NCBI RefSeq assembly: GCF_003996985.1
Contig: NZ_RJJX01000003.1
Span: forward strand, 86,646 to 150,645
Direction: 5' to 3'
DNA: 64,000 nt
Source: Ancylomarina longa
GTDB taxonomy: Bacteria; Bacteroidota; Bacteroidia; Bacteroidales; Marinifilaceae
Positions 26,312 through 36,361 of the stretch are shown here, one piece after another. Numbering within the stretch: position 1 is the first letter of the stretch; the number at the start of each line of letters is the position of its first letter. A model generated the notes under the pieces. That model did not search any database, was not told where the DNA came from, and saw only the letters and a program-made list of their open reading frames with translations. The position numbers and the translations under genes are program-made.

Positions 26312-26992
26312 ATGGAATTTTTTATTGATGATCAGGAAATAGAAGATCAATTTCAGAATATTTTTAAGAAAATACAAATATTAAGAAACGGGGAAACTCA
26401 CCAGGAGATGAAAAATTTGGGACTGACATACCAAAAATCAGTTGGTGCAGGCATCGTGAATCTGCGTGAAATAGCTGCGGATTACACTCCAAATCATTTG
26501 TTGGCTCATAAACTTTGGGCAAAAGGTTTCCGGGAAACTAAGATTTTGGCGACCTTACTGGAGGAGTCAAATCTTGTAAATACTCAACAGCTAGACAGAT
26601 GGCTTAAGGAGATGGATTTCAATGAATTGTTAGAGCAGGCGAGTATGAATTTATTTGTTAATTTGTCTGATGTTGAAGACTTAGGGAAAGATTGGATTCA
26701 ATCCAAGAATCGGAAGAAAGAACTTTGTGCAATCATGCTGTCCGGAAGGCTGGCAATGAGAAAGGACAATCAGTACGATTCCTATTTAGAGCAGTTTGTG
26801 GATATATTGCCTCAAAATATCGAGGATAGTTATTATCGGAATCAGCTTGCTCGATGTTTAGGGAAAATAGTTCGTCGGAATAATAAACTTGCTGAAAAAA
26901 TTAGCAAGTTGGTATTGCATTTAAAATCTAAGGATAAGAATTGGCTGGAGATATGGGAAAATCTTCAATATGAGCTGGAATTGAGAGGATGA
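26312..26992 (+). CDS. DNA alkylation repair (AlkD-like) HEAT-repeat protein
   Basis: This 226-residue all-helical protein resembles AlkD-family DNA glycosylases, which remove alkylated purines by wrapping DNA in HEAT-like repeats. Matching features are the motif LLAHKLWAKGFRETKILATLLEE near 57-80 and a W-x3-MDFNELLEQ stretch. The C-terminal part is more divergent than in AlkD, so a non-enzymatic HEAT protein cannot be excluded. It is monocistronic. Confidence 0.65.
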   Translation: MEFFIDDQEIEDQFQNIFKKIQILRNGETHQEMKNLGLTYQKSVGAGIVNLREIAADYTPNHLLAHKLWAKGFRETKILATLLEESNLVNTQQLDRWLKEMDFNELLEQASMNLFVNLSDVEDLGKDWIQSKNRKKELCAIMLSGRLAMRKDNQYDSYLEQFVDILPQNIEDSYYRNQLARCLGKIVRRNNKLAEKISKLVLHLKSKDKNWLEIWENLQYELELRG

Positions 26993-27053
26993 TTTAGGAA
27001 ATCTATTAACGAGGATTAACAATTAAGATTTAGGAAAAGAAAATTAAACAAAG

Positions 27054-27062
27054 TAAATTTGA
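27054..27062 (+). promoter_or_regulatory. Candidate -7 promoter element for the Bax-inhibitor-1 gene
   Basis: TAAATTTGA matches TAnnTTTG 51 bases before the ATG at 27114. The TTTA at 27029 is a one-mismatch -33 candidate about 21 bases upstream. Confidence 0.35.
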
Positions 27063-27113
27063 TGCGTGTAATTTATTAGAGTTTTCTAATTTCTTTATTA
27101 AGTATTGAAACAT

Positions 27114-27878
27114 ATGCAATTAACAAAAAGTTCGAATCCCGTATTAAACGAGAAAGTTTTTGATACCTCCAGATTGGGTAGTTATGAAGAAAGCATGACG
27201 GTAAATGGAACCGTGAATAAAATCGGTTTATTGTTATTCTTTCTGGTTGCGGCAGCTAGTTACACCTGGGGTTTATTTTACGATTCAAGTATACCAGGAC
27301 AAATGAACCCTGCAATTATGCCATGGCTGATTGGTGGTGCAATTGGAGGTTTGGTTTTGGCTTTAGTCACTACATTTAAGCCAGTTTGGTCTCCCTATAC
27401 AGCACCCCTCTATGCATTGTGCGAAGGGTTAATGTTAGGCGGATTATCAGCCATGATGAATGCTTATTATCCTGGAATTGTGATGCAAGCAGTAGGATTA
27501 ACCTTTGCTACATTATTCGCAATGTTGTTTGCTTATAAAACGGGAATGATTAAAGTCACTCAAAAATTTAAAGCGGGTGTAGTCGCTGCTACTGGTGGAA
27601 TATTTGTTTTTTACATGCTTAATTGGATTTTAGGTATGTTTGGTGTCGGTTTTGATTTCATGAATGGCTCTGGCATGATGAGCATTGGAATAAGCCTGTT
27701 CATAGTAGTTATTGCAGCTTTAAATTTAGTCTTAGATTTTGATTTCATTGAAAAGGGAGCACAATCAGGTGCAGCTAAATATATGGAATGGTATGCCGCA
27801 TTTGGATTGATGGTAACTTTGGTTTGGTTGTATGTTGAACTATTGCGTTTATTATCAAAATTGGCTAGCCGAAACTAA
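27114..27878 (+). CDS. Bax inhibitor-1/YccA-family membrane protein
   Basis: This 254-residue protein has seven hydrophobic segments and belongs to the BI-1/YccA (TMBIM) family of membrane ion-leak proteins. The N-terminal cytoplasmic tail (SSNPVLNEKVF) and the segment SAPLY-like YTAPLYALCEGLMLGGLSA fit the Bacteroidota YccA-like group. The ATG at 27114 is used because the TTG at 27105 is three codons upstream and lacks support. A role in protease FtsH or membrane stress is known for relatives but cannot be deduced here. Confidence 0.87.
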   Translation: MQLTKSSNPVLNEKVFDTSRLGSYEESMTVNGTVNKIGLLLFFLVAAASYTWGLFYDSSIPGQMNPAIMPWLIGGAIGGLVLALVTTFKPVWSPYTAPLYALCEGLMLGGLSAMMNAYYPGIVMQAVGLTFATLFAMLFAYKTGMIKVTQKFKAGVVAATGGIFVFYMLNWILGMFGVGFDFMNGSGMMSIGISLFIVVIAALNLVLDFDFIEKGAQSGAAKYMEWYAAFGLMVTLVWLYVELLRLLSKLASRN

Positions 27879-27913
27879 TTTTCTTATCTCAAGTCTTAAA
27901 AAATACAATTCAC

Positions 27914-29128
27914 GTGAATATAGTTGAAGTTTCAGATCATAAACACCGTAAGGCATTTTTAGATTTAGCTCGAATCATTTATAAAAATGATCCTAATTAT
28001 GCTTGTCCGCTGGATGGAGAAATTGAGGGAATATTCGATCCCAAGCATAATTCCTTCTTTAATCATGGAGAAGCAACACGATGGGTGTTGGAGAACGATA
28101 AAGGAAAGATAATTGGAAGGATTGGAGCTTTTATCAATACTCGAAAGGCCAATTCTTTTGACCAACCAACCGGAGGATGTGGATTTTTTGAATGTATCGA
28201 TGACAAAAAGGCAGCATTCCTTTTATTTGATACAGCAAAAGGCTGGCTTCAGGAAAGAGGAATGGAGGCAATGGACGGTCCAATAAATTTTTCTGAGAAT
28301 GATAATCATTGGGGGCTTTTGGTTGATGGATACATGCCGCAAAGCTATGGAATGCCCTATCATCAGAAATATTATAAAGCCTTTTTTGAGGAATATGGAT
28401 TTAAAGTCTACTATGAGCAGTACAGCTATCATTTGGATATGACGAAACAGTTTCCAGAAAGATTTTGGAAAATTGCAGGCTGGGTTGCGAAGAAACCGGG
28501 TTTTTCATTCGAACATTTCCGTTACGATAATGCTGAAAAATATATACAAGATATTATTAGCGTATATAATGATGCATGGCAATTTCATGATAACTTCTCG
28601 CCTATAGATCCGAATGATTTAAGAAAAGTTGCTAAGGAAGGTAAAGGTGTTATTGAAGAGGAATTTATTTGGTTTGCTTACTATGAAGGAAAGCCAATTG
28701 CTTTTTTTGTAATGATGCCGGATATTAACCAAATTCTTACGAAGCTAAATGGTAAATTCCATTGGTGGAACAAACTAAAGTTTTTGTATTACCTCAAGCG
28801 AAAAACCATTACCCGAGCCAGAATTACAATAATGGGTGTGGTTCCAAAATATCAGAGGTTTGGTGTGGAGTCGGCCATTTTTTGGCATATGGACAAGGTG
28901 ATGAAAACAAAACCTCATTATAAAGAGGTGGAATTATCTTGGGTGGGGGATTTTAATCCGAAGATGATTTCGATTTATGAGTCGGTTGGAGGGGTGAGAA
29001 TGAAGACTCATTACACCTATCGATACCTTTTTGATTCGAAAAAACCGTTTAAAAGAGCACCCATTATTCCTCTGGAAAACAGGGTGAATAAGCTAAAATC
29101 GAAAAATGTAAAAGAAAGTGCAGAATAA
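27914..29128 (+). CDS. GNAT-like acyltransferase-fold protein
   Basis: This 404-residue cytosolic protein starts with GTG, 35 bases after the previous gene. Its N-terminal part (residues 1-110) and its middle (about 270-370, with RARITIMGVVPKYQRFGVESAIFW, a V-P-x-Y-Q-R-x-G pyrophosphate-loop motif) look like a GNAT acetyl-CoA fold. Proteins of this type are common in Bacteroidota and usually listed as hypothetical or GNAT. The substrate is unknown. The final 25 residues are basic. Confidence 0.65.
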   Translation: MNIVEVSDHKHRKAFLDLARIIYKNDPNYACPLDGEIEGIFDPKHNSFFNHGEATRWVLENDKGKIIGRIGAFINTRKANSFDQPTGGCGFFECIDDKKAAFLLFDTAKGWLQERGMEAMDGPINFSENDNHWGLLVDGYMPQSYGMPYHQKYYKAFFEEYGFKVYYEQYSYHLDMTKQFPERFWKIAGWVAKKPGFSFEHFRYDNAEKYIQDIISVYNDAWQFHDNFSPIDPNDLRKVAKEGKGVIEEEFIWFAYYEGKPIAFFVMMPDINQILTKLNGKFHWWNKLKFLYYLKRKTITRARITIMGVVPKYQRFGVESAIFWHMDKVMKTKPHYKEVELSWVGDFNPKMISIYESVGGVRMKTHYTYRYLFDSKKPFKRAPIIPLENRVNKLKSKNVKESAE

Positions 29129-29140
29129 TTTATTAAATGC

Positions 29141-29172
29141 TTTGCTAAATTCAATACAATATCTACCTTTGC
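29141..29172 (+). promoter_or_regulatory. Promoter of rpmE2
   Basis: TTTG (29141-29144), 19 bases of spacing, and TACCTTTGC (29164-29172) fit the TTTG-N19-TAnnTTTGY consensus of Bacteroidota promoters exactly. The box lies 44 bases before the rpmE2 ATG, inside the 87-base gap after the GNAT-like gene. Confidence 0.7.
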
Positions 29173-29215
29173 AAGCCATTGGAAGAAGATTATAAGAAAC
29201 TTAAAGGAAGATAAA

Positions 29216-29476
29216 ATGAAAAAGGGAATACATCCGGAAAACTACCGTCTTGTAGCTTTTAAAGACATGTCAAATGAAACTGTTTTTATTGCAAAATCCA
29301 CTGCAAACACTAAAGAAACAATTGAATTCGAAGGTGTTGAATATCCATTGCTAAAATTAGAGATTTCTAGTACTTCTCACCCATTTTATACTGGTAAGAT
29401 GACTTTGGTGGATACTGCTGGACGTGTAGACAAGTTCATGAACAGATACAAAAAACACATGGACAACAGAAAATAA
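29216..29476 (+). CDS. rpmE2: 50S ribosomal protein L31 type B
   Basis: This 86-residue protein is the zinc-free type B form of L31: the cysteines of type A are absent. It begins [20 protein letters not shown] and contains [11 protein letters not shown] and the [11 protein letters not shown] block typical of the family. In many bacteria type B replaces the zinc form during zinc shortage. Here it has its own promoter and terminator. Confidence 0.95.
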   Translation: MKKGIHPENYRLVAFKDMSNETVFIAKSTANTKETIEFEGVEYPLLKLEISSTSHPFYTGKMTLVDTAGRVDKFMNRYKKHMDNRK

Positions 29477-29496
29477 GCTCCAACACAATAGTATAT

Positions 29497-29527
29497 AAAA
29501 AGCTCCGATTATTCGGGGCTTTTTTTT
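29497..29527 (+). terminator. Rho-independent terminator of rpmE2
   Basis: AAGCTCCGA and TCGGGGCTT form a stem closed by a small loop and followed by a run of seven Ts, 20 bases after the rpmE2 stop. Confidence 0.88.
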
Positions 29528-29588
29528 ATTTTTGACAGTACATAAAATCTGAAGAGAATCTTTTTTCAGATTTAAATCTACTACTACA

Positions 29589-30779
29589 ATGAATTATATT
29601 CTTTTTGATGATAAAGCATGGGACGAATTGCTACCCCTAAGCTTTACACGTCCGGTTGCGGAAATGCGCGTAGGGATATTAACTATTCGGGAGAAATGGG
29701 AAAAATACCTTCAAGCAGGTTTAAGTTTTTTAACCAAAGATTACCTCTCTCAAAAATATGTTCTGGAGGTATCTCCCAATAATATACTCATTAACGGATC
29801 TGTGCTTCCTAATGCCGATTTGAAAGATGTCATCCAGAAACTACAAGTAGGGGAATATTTAGTGAGTGATGATATTATTTTGGCTGCTCACCTACCATCA
29901 GCAGATATTAATTTGGTATTGAAAGAAGAAATAAGAAGCCAAAAAAGGCTTGTGTATTCCGGTCAATTTACAAGGATATTTAAGTCTTATGATATTTTCA
30001 CCAGTAACGACAAGGAATTGAAAGCTGATTTTGATTTGCTAACCAAGGGAAGAAAATCACAGGTGATTAGCGATACAGTTCAGGTATTGGGAAAAGAGAA
30101 TATTTTCTTAGAGGAAGGTGCCAGAGTGGAGTTTGCATGTCTGAATGCACAAGATGGACCGATTTATATTGATAAGGATGCCGAAATAATGGAAGGTTGC
30201 CTGGTGAGAGGTCCATTAGCAATGTGTGAACATGCTGTATTGAAAATGGGAGCTAAAGTTTATGGAGCCACCACGCTTGGCCCCTATTGTAAGTGCGGAG
30301 GAGAATTAAACAATGTGGTTCTATTTGGATATTCTAATAAAGCACATGATGGATTTTTGGGGAATGCCGTATTGGGCGAGTGGTGTAATATAGGTGCGGA
30401 TACCAATAATTCTAATTTAAAGAACAACTATTCTGATGTAAAGCTATGGAGCTATATATCAGAGAGGTTTGAGCCTACAGGATTGCAGTTTTGTGGAACT
30501 ATCATGGGGGATCATTCGAAGTGTGGAATCAATACCATGCTAAACACCGGAACTGTTATTGGTGTTTGCTGTAATGTATATGGTGCCGGATTTCCAAGAA
30601 ATTTTATTCCATCATTTGCAATGGGAGGGAATCATGGGTTCCGAGAATATCGTTTGAATGCTTCCTTTGATGTTGCCAAATTGGTAATGCAAAGAAGAAG
30701 TATCGAATTTAGTGATGTGGATAAAGATATCATATCTCACATTTTCGAAAGCACAAAAAAATATAGAGAGTCTTTCTAA
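29589..30779 (+). CDS. GlmU-like putative sugar nucleotidyltransferase (Bacteroidetes type)
   Basis: This 396-residue protein has a divergent N-terminal nucleotidyltransferase half, starting MNYILFDDKAWDELLPLSFTRPVAEMRVG, and a C-terminal half with hexapeptide left-handed beta-helix repeats (GPLAMCEHAVLKMGAKVYGATTLGP and related). That architecture matches the GlmU-family alternative in Bacteroidota, thought to act in UDP-GlcNAc synthesis. The canonical LAAGxGTRM pyrophosphorylase motif is absent, so the reaction is inferred from the family. It is followed by a strong terminator. Confidence 0.82.
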   Translation: MNYILFDDKAWDELLPLSFTRPVAEMRVGILTIREKWEKYLQAGLSFLTKDYLSQKYVLEVSPNNILINGSVLPNADLKDVIQKLQVGEYLVSDDIILAAHLPSADINLVLKEEIRSQKRLVYSGQFTRIFKSYDIFTSNDKELKADFDLLTKGRKSQVISDTVQVLGKENIFLEEGARVEFACLNAQDGPIYIDKDAEIMEGCLVRGPLAMCEHAVLKMGAKVYGATTLGPYCKCGGELNNVVLFGYSNKAHDGFLGNAVLGEWCNIGADTNNSNLKNNYSDVKLWSYISERFEPTGLQFCGTIMGDHSKCGINTMLNTGTVIGVCCNVYGAGFPRNFIPSFAMGGNHGFREYRLNASFDVAKLVMQRRSIEFSDVDKDIISHIFESTKKYRESF

Positions 30780-30800
30780 AAGCTAAATATTTATAGGAGA

Positions 30801-30832
30801 AAGAGCTTAAATAGAGATTTATTTAAGCTCTT
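30801..30832 (+). terminator. Hairpin terminator after the GlmU-like gene
   Basis: AAGAGCTTAAAT pairs perfectly over 12 bp with ATTTAAGCTCTT across an 8-base loop and is followed by a T-rich stretch. Confidence 0.8.
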
Positions 30833-30959
30833 ATTTATTTTGGCATAGCTATTGCCAAGTAGAGATCGGATATTACAATTGCAGGAAAACAGACAAATTG
30901 TCACCTGATATGATGATATTTAACTTCCTTTATAAATTAGTAACAAGACAATATAGATA

Positions 30960-33413
30960 ATGAGTAGAAAGATTGAATTCAATATAAGTGATATAGTTTT
31001 GACGAATATGATGGATGAAGATTCTGATTTTATTCCGATAATAACGGATGAGGATGAAAGTGCACTGGATGATTTACAAGTTCCGGAAACACTACCAATT
31101 TTACCATTGAGAAATACGGTGTTATTTCCAGGTGTTGTGATACCTATTTCCGTTGGACGGGAAAAATCTCTGAAACTGGTTCGGGAAGTTTACAACAATA
31201 AGGGAATGCTTGGGGCTGCTTCTCAGATTGATTTTAATGTAGAGGAACCAAATGCTAAGGATATCAATAAAATTGGTACGGTTGCACAGATAATCAAGAT
31301 TTTGGAGATGCCTGATGGCTCTACCACAGTAATATTACAAGGGAAAAAGCGTTTCGAGATTGAGGAGTTTGTTAGTGAAACTCCCTACCACTTGGCTAAA
31401 ATCAAGACGCTGAAAGATGTTCGCCCTGAAGTGGAAGATAACGAATTTAAAGCTTTAGTATCTTCGGTTAAGGATATGGCAATTAAAGTGATTAAATATT
31501 CGCAACATATTCCAAATGAGGCGACATTTGCCATCAAAAATATTGAAGGTTCTTCCTTCCTTATTAATTTTATTTCCAGTAACTCTGAAATGAAACATCA
31601 GCGTAAGCAAAAATTACTGGAGTATGGTGACATCAGGGAAAGAGCCATGAAGTTACTTGAAATATTGGTGAAAGAGGTGGAGGTTTTAGAGTTGAAAGAC
31701 GATATCCAATCCAAGGTGAAAACCGATATGGATCAGCAACAGCGTGAATATCTTCTTCATCAGCAGATGAAAACCATTCAGGATGAGTTGGGTGGAAGTC
31801 CGAACGAGCAGGATGTAATTGAATTAGAAGAAAAAGCAAGAGAGAAAAAGTGGACGGAGGAAGTAGCCGCAATTTTTCAGAAGGAGCTGAAAAAGTTAGA
31901 GCGATTGAATCCTGCGGCTGGAGAATACTCTGTACAATTAAACTATTTACAGGAATTACTCGACTTGCCTTGGGATGATTATACCGAGGATAATTTTGAT
32001 TTGAAGCATGCACAAAAAGTGTTGGATAAAGATCATTTTGGCTTGGAGAAAGTGAAAGATCGGATTATTGAACATTTAGCGGTATTGAAATTAAAAGGAG
32101 ATCTAAAGTCACCTATCCTTTGCTTATATGGCCCTCCGGGAGTTGGTAAAACTTCATTAGGAAAATCCATTGCCAGAGCTTTGAACCGTAAGTATGTCAG
32201 AATGTCCTTAGGAGGATTGCATGATGAGTCAGAGATTCGAGGACATCGTAAAACCTATATTGGAGCCATGCCTGGTAGGATAATCCAGGGAATGAAAAAA
32301 GCAGGATCATCCAATCCCGTTTTTATTCTGGATGAAATTGATAAGGTAGGTAGTGATTTTAGAGGAGATCCATCTTCCGCTTTATTGGAGGTATTAGATC
32401 CGGAGCAAAATAATTCTTTCCACGATAATTTTTTGGAGGTAGATTACGACTTATCCAAAGTGATGTTTGTAGCAACCGCAAATAATTTGGGTTCTATTGC
32501 AGCTCCATTGCGGGATCGTATGGAAATGATCGACGTTAGCGGTTATATTCAGGAGGAGAAAATTGAAATAGCAAAAAGACATTTGTTACCAAAGCAAATG
32601 GAGAATCATGGTATTACTTCAAAGCACATTAAGATATCGAAGAAGGTATTGGCTGAGGTGATTGATAAGTATACCCGTGAATCCGGAGTTCGTGCATTGG
32701 ATCAGCGTATTGCAAAAATCATGCGAAGAGTGGCTAGAAAAGTAGCTATGGAGGAAGAGTATGATGTTAATTTGAAAGTGGAAGATCTAAAAGAATTCTT
32801 AGGAACAGAAACTTTTAGTCGTGAAAAATATCAGGGCAACGAATTTGCCGGAGTGGTAACCGGGTTGGCATGGACATCAGTAGGAGGAGAGATCCTGTTT
32901 ATTGAATCCAGTTTGTCGGCAGGCAAAGGGAAATTAACCCTAACGGGTAATTTGGGTGATGTGATGAAAGAATCGGCATTGCTTGCTCAGGAATATTTAA
33001 GAGCGCATTGCAATACATTAGGGATTAGAAAGGAAGCTTTTGACGAATGGAACCTGCACGTGCACGTACCGGAAGGAGCGATTCCTAAGGATGGTCCTTC
33101 GGCTGGTGTTACTATGGTAACGGCAATGGCATCTATCTTTACTCAGCGCAAAGTGAAAAAAAATCTGGCAATGACCGGAGAAATCACACTACGAGGAAAA
33201 GTGCTTCCTGTGGGTGGTATCAAAGAAAAGATATTGGCAGCCAAACGCGCCGGAATCAAAGAAATTATTCTTTGCAATGAGAACAAAAAGGATATCGAAG
33301 AGATAAAGGATGTGTATTTAAAAGGTTTGACCTTTCATTTTGTAGATGAGATTATGGAGGTTTTGGATATTGCCTTAATGAAACAAAAGGTTGATAATCC
33401 TTTGAGCATATAA
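30960..33413 (+). CDS. lon: ATP-dependent protease Lon
   Basis: Lon degrades misfolded and regulatory proteins. The 817-residue protein has the N-terminal substrate-binding domain ([19 protein letters not shown] from about 45), an AAA+ module with Walker [10 protein letters not shown] near 390 and Walker [10 protein letters not shown] near 457, and a C-terminal serine-lysine protease domain with the dyad serine in KDGPSAG near 713 and lysine in GGIKEK near 757. A 40-residue acidic leader precedes the domain, as in other Bacteroidota. It is single-copy in this window and ends with a hairpin. Confidence 0.96.
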   Translation: MSRKIEFNISDIVLTNMMDEDSDFIPIITDEDESALDDLQVPETLPILPLRNTVLFPGVVIPISVGREKSLKLVREVYNNKGMLGAASQIDFNVEEPNAKDINKIGTVAQIIKILEMPDGSTTVILQGKKRFEIEEFVSETPYHLAKIKTLKDVRPEVEDNEFKALVSSVKDMAIKVIKYSQHIPNEATFAIKNIEGSSFLINFISSNSEMKHQRKQKLLEYGDIRERAMKLLEILVKEVEVLELKDDIQSKVKTDMDQQQREYLLHQQMKTIQDELGGSPNEQDVIELEEKAREKKWTEEVAAIFQKELKKLERLNPAAGEYSVQLNYLQELLDLPWDDYTEDNFDLKHAQKVLDKDHFGLEKVKDRIIEHLAVLKLKGDLKSPILCLYGPPGVGKTSLGKSIARALNRKYVRMSLGGLHDESEIRGHRKTYIGAMPGRIIQGMKKAGSSNPVFILDEIDKVGSDFRGDPSSALLEVLDPEQNNSFHDNFLEVDYDLSKVMFVATANNLGSIAAPLRDRMEMIDVSGYIQEEKIEIAKRHLLPKQMENHGITSKHIKISKKVLAEVIDKYTRESGVRALDQRIAKIMRRVARKVAMEEEYDVNLKVEDLKEFLGTETFSREKYQGNEFAGVVTGLAWTSVGGEILFIESSLSAGKGKLTLTGNLGDVMKESALLAQEYLRAHCNTLGIRKEAFDEWNLHVHVPEGAIPKDGPSAGVTMVTAMASIFTQRKVKKNLAMTGEITLRGKVLPVGGIKEKILAAKRAGIKEIILCNENKKDIEEIKDVYLKGLTFHFVDEIMEVLDIALMKQKVDNPLSI

Positions 33414-33436
33414 ATAAATTTATAGCATTTGTAGTG

Positions 33437-33465
33437 AAAAGGCTTCCGATACGGGAGCCTTTTTT
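33437..33465 (+). terminator. Rho-independent terminator of lon
   Basis: AAGGCTTCC and GGGAGCCTT form a stem with one wobble pair and a small loop, followed by a run of Ts, about 25 bases after the lon stop. Confidence 0.85.
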
Positions 33466-33544
33466 AAATTGGGTTAAATGAATACTATAAAATTTCTTAC
33501 ATTTAAACTTCGTAAGAAAATTGCTGTCTCACAAATCTATTGGT

Positions 33545-34645
33545 ATGAACGGAAAAGGAAAATATGTATTGGTTGCTTTGGGTTTGATTCTTTTTGGGCT
33601 CATGGTTTGGTATTTTAGTAATATCGTTGCCTATATCTTAATAGCTGTTGTATTATCGTTTATTGGCAGGCCGGTGGTCGATTTCTTAAATAAATTAAAG
33701 ATTAAAAACTGGAGGTTTCCATCTGCATTATCTGCTGGACTTACTTTACTGCTTTTGTGGTTTGTGATGGTTTTATTTTTTCGGACTTTTATACCTCTAA
33801 TAGCATCGCAAGCCAAGGATTTATCGAATATTGATGTGAATGCTGCTATGCAAAGTCTGAATGAACCGATACAGAATTTGGAAGCAGTTATTGCTAAATA
33901 TTCTACCGAAGGCGAAGCATTTCATCTAAAAAGCGTTCTCGTAAAAAGTTTTTCTTCCTTCATAAAAGTTTCTGATATATCTTCTATTTTTAGTTCGCTC
34001 GCCGGTACTTTGGGGAATATTTTTATCGCATTGTTTTCCATTTCCTTTATTACTTTCTTTTTCTTAAAGGATAGCAGTTTGTTTGCCGAAGGAGTAGTAC
34101 TCCTGGTTCCTGCCAAGCACGAGGATGGCGTTCGTCATGTGTTAGATTCTATTAAAAATTTGCTTATGCGATATTTCGTAGGACTATTTTTTGAGGTTAT
34201 CCTGGTTGGATTTTTAGTTACCATGGGGCTAACTATTGTTGGCGTTAACTTTAGTACTGCAGTGGTGATAGGCTTGTTTGCCGGAATGATGAATGTAATT
34301 CCATATATCGGTCCGATTATAGGAGCCACCTTTGGAATTATCATCGGTTTGGCCACCAATTTACATGCCGATTTTTATACACAGATATTACCTCTTTTGG
34401 GATATATGGCCATTGTGTTCGCCTGTGTTCAGGTTATTGATAATATTCTGTTTCAGCCATTAATCTATTCCAATAGCGTGAATGCACATCCATTGGAGAT
34501 TTTTATTGTAATCATCATGGCGGGTAGCCTTGCCGGGATTATTGGTATGATGCTGGCTATTCCTGCCTACACTATTTTAAGGGTTATTGGCAAGGAATTT
34601 TTTAACAGGTATCGTTTTGTAAATAAATTAACCAAGAATATTTAG
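33545..34645 (+). CDS. AI-2E family permease-like membrane protein
   Basis: This 366-residue protein belongs to the AI-2E (TqsA/PerM/UPF0118) family, members of which export small molecules or exchange ions. It has about eight hydrophobic segments, with a central soluble stretch (about 90-135) and the family motif near PYIGPIIGATFGIIIGL. An upstream TTG at 33521 would add eight residues; the ATG at 33545 is the better start. No partner gene is nearby. The substrate cannot be inferred. Confidence 0.85.
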   Translation: MNGKGKYVLVALGLILFGLMVWYFSNIVAYILIAVVLSFIGRPVVDFLNKLKIKNWRFPSALSAGLTLLLLWFVMVLFFRTFIPLIASQAKDLSNIDVNAAMQSLNEPIQNLEAVIAKYSTEGEAFHLKSVLVKSFSSFIKVSDISSIFSSLAGTLGNIFIALFSISFITFFFLKDSSLFAEGVVLLVPAKHEDGVRHVLDSIKNLLMRYFVGLFFEVILVGFLVTMGLTIVGVNFSTAVVIGLFAGMMNVIPYIGPIIGATFGIIIGLATNLHADFYTQILPLLGYMAIVFACVQVIDNILFQPLIYSNSVNAHPLEIFIVIIMAGSLAGIIGMMLAIPAYTILRVIGKEFFNRYRFVNKLTKNI

Positions 34646-34648
34646 AGA

Positions 34649-34682
34649 GAGTTATGCTTTTTTTTTTGTTAAAGCATAACTC
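34649..34682. terminator. Hairpin terminator after the AI-2E family gene
   Basis: GAGTTATGCTTT and its complement AAAGCATAACTC form a 12-bp stem around a T-rich loop, just after the stop codon of the permease gene. No further T run follows, so activity relies on the T-rich loop region. Confidence 0.6.
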
Positions 34683-34767
34683 AAATAAGCCAAGCACGGC
34701 GATATTATAGCAAAGAATAGTTTCTGATGCTTAGTGATTTTATCGATGTGTTTCTATCCATTTTTGA

Positions 34768-35130
34768 AAAATGGCTCCGATTGACGGTTAGAAAAAAAAT
34801 ATTTTTTTTTTGCTTCGCATGGCAATCAGAATGATTTAAAAATTTCAAAAATGGCTTTGCATGACGATCAGGGCGATTTAATAACTTCAAAAATGGCTTC
34901 ATATGACGGTCAAGCGAATTTGCAAGCACGAAAATGGCCTAGCACAATGGTCAAAGCGAATTTGCAAGGCAGAAAATGACTTAGTACAATGGTCAAAGTG
35001 AATTTGCAAGGCAGAAAATGACTTAGCACAATGGTCAAGTGAATTTACAAGGCAGAAAATGATTTAGCACAATGGTCAAAGCGAATTTACAAGGCAGAAA
35101 ATGACTTAGCACGACGTGTAAGGACTAAAA
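34768..35130. repeat. Tandem array of 42-bp units, about 8 copies
   Basis: About eight units starting with AAAATGG or AAAATGA repeat at 41-42 base intervals, for example near 34849, 34891, 34932 and 34974. The unit carries AAAATGRCTTNGCA, then ACGGTCAA or AATGGTCAA, then GCGAATTT, and ends in GCAAG. The left copies are more degenerate and the right copies nearly identical, and a partial unit closes the array near 35125. The array fills most of the gap between the convergent AI-2E and epimerase genes. The period is twice 21. Confidence 0.85.
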
Positions 35131-35308
35131 TCAAAAATAGAAGTTGTTTCCCTAGTTTGCTTTTCTAATTTTCCATACTGATTTTGGAGTTTGTTCCATA
35201 AAATGTGTCAAGCAGAAGTTTAGTAAATATCCCTATTTTGGTGATAAAAAAGAAAAGTCGATTCCAAATCAGGATCAACTTTTCAGATATATTTTATCGT
35301 AACCTTAT

Positions 35309-36226
35309 CTAAATACTAGAGCTTTTGAAATGACCCTTAAGAATCCTTAATTCTTCTTCAAAGCTCAAGTCATCGCCTTTATAAAGTTTCATGATTCTTT
35401 CATCCCGCACCACTTTTTGTTGTGGCAATTCCAAATGCTGATTGGTAAATATCATTTCCATATCAGGATTTTGAGCCTGTAAAACTTCTACTACATCCAT
35501 GATCGATTTATTGTAATCTACCAAATTATACACGCTGGAATCTACTTTTCCGCCAATCAGATTGGCCAGAATGTCAACGGTTTTATCCAAAGAAATAAAA
35601 GGTCGATTTTGGTTACCACTGCCATGTACCGAAATTCTTCCTACAAAATGAGAATCAAACATCAGCCTATTCACAATTCCGTTCATTTTCATGCTCACGC
35701 CATAACCAAATACATTTCCCAAACGAATAATTTGGGTATTGATTTTTGACATGATACGTTCGGCATGCTGTTCTCCGCGTAACTTCGAATTTCCGAGTGA
35801 GGTGCTTGGTTCCGCTATCGAAAACACATCAAATTCCTGATCAGAATATCCGTAAACAGTGGTAGAACTCACATAAATCAACTGCTTTACATCACTTTCT
35901 TCGATGGCATAAATTAGTTCTGCAGTTCCCCAATTATTCACTTGTTCGTGCAAATGATGCAACTTATCGTTATCCGATTTTTCGGCTGCCAAATGATAAA
36001 CCACATCAATATTTTTAATGATTTTATCCAGCGTTCTAGAATCCAGCAATTCTCCTTTCACAAATTTTACTTTTCCTGGTTTGATCTGGGAATGGAGGAA
36101 TAAATTATAGTTTTCCTGGCTTAAATTATCGAATATCGTAATTTCTTTTACCTCAGGATTCTTATTTAATTGGATGCAAAGCTCGGTTCCGATATACCCG
36201 GCTCCACCTGTAATCAATACTCTCAT
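35309..36226 (-). CDS. NAD-dependent epimerase/dehydratase-family protein lacking the catalytic Tyr
   Basis: This 305-residue short-chain-dehydrogenase-like protein has an intact NAD(P) fold: GGAGYIGTE at 7-15, an acidic residue after the second strand (FDNLS), and the VSSTTVYG segment near 122-129. The catalytic Y-x3-K motif is altered: the segment S-x-S-L-G-N-S-K-L has leucine where the tyrosine is normally found, while the lysine remains. It may bind nucleotide sugars or be a divergent enzyme. No sugar pathway genes are adjacent. Confidence 0.78.
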   Translation of the reverse strand: MRVLITGGAGYIGTELCIQLNKNPEVKEITIFDNLSQENYNLFLHSQIKPGKVKFVKGELLDSRTLDKIIKNIDVVYHLAAEKSDNDKLHHLHEQVNNWGTAELIYAIEESDVKQLIYVSSTTVYGYSDQEFDVFSIAEPSTSLGNSKLRGEQHAERIMSKINTQIIRLGNVFGYGVSMKMNGIVNRLMFDSHFVGRISVHGSGNQNRPFISLDKTVDILANLIGGKVDSSVYNLVDYNKSIMDVVEVLQAQNPDMEMIFTNQHLELPQQKVVRDERIMKLYKGDDLSFEEELRILKGHFKSSSI

Positions 36227-36361
36227 CGTGTGTCTGTTTATTTTTTAATATCGTGTTGGTTATTGTGCTTGGAGAGTTACGGATAAGCCATCCGCGAAGC
36301 TCTAATTCTATTTTCTTAGCTTGCTATCTAAGATACAAAACCTGTGCTTTAGATAAAATTA

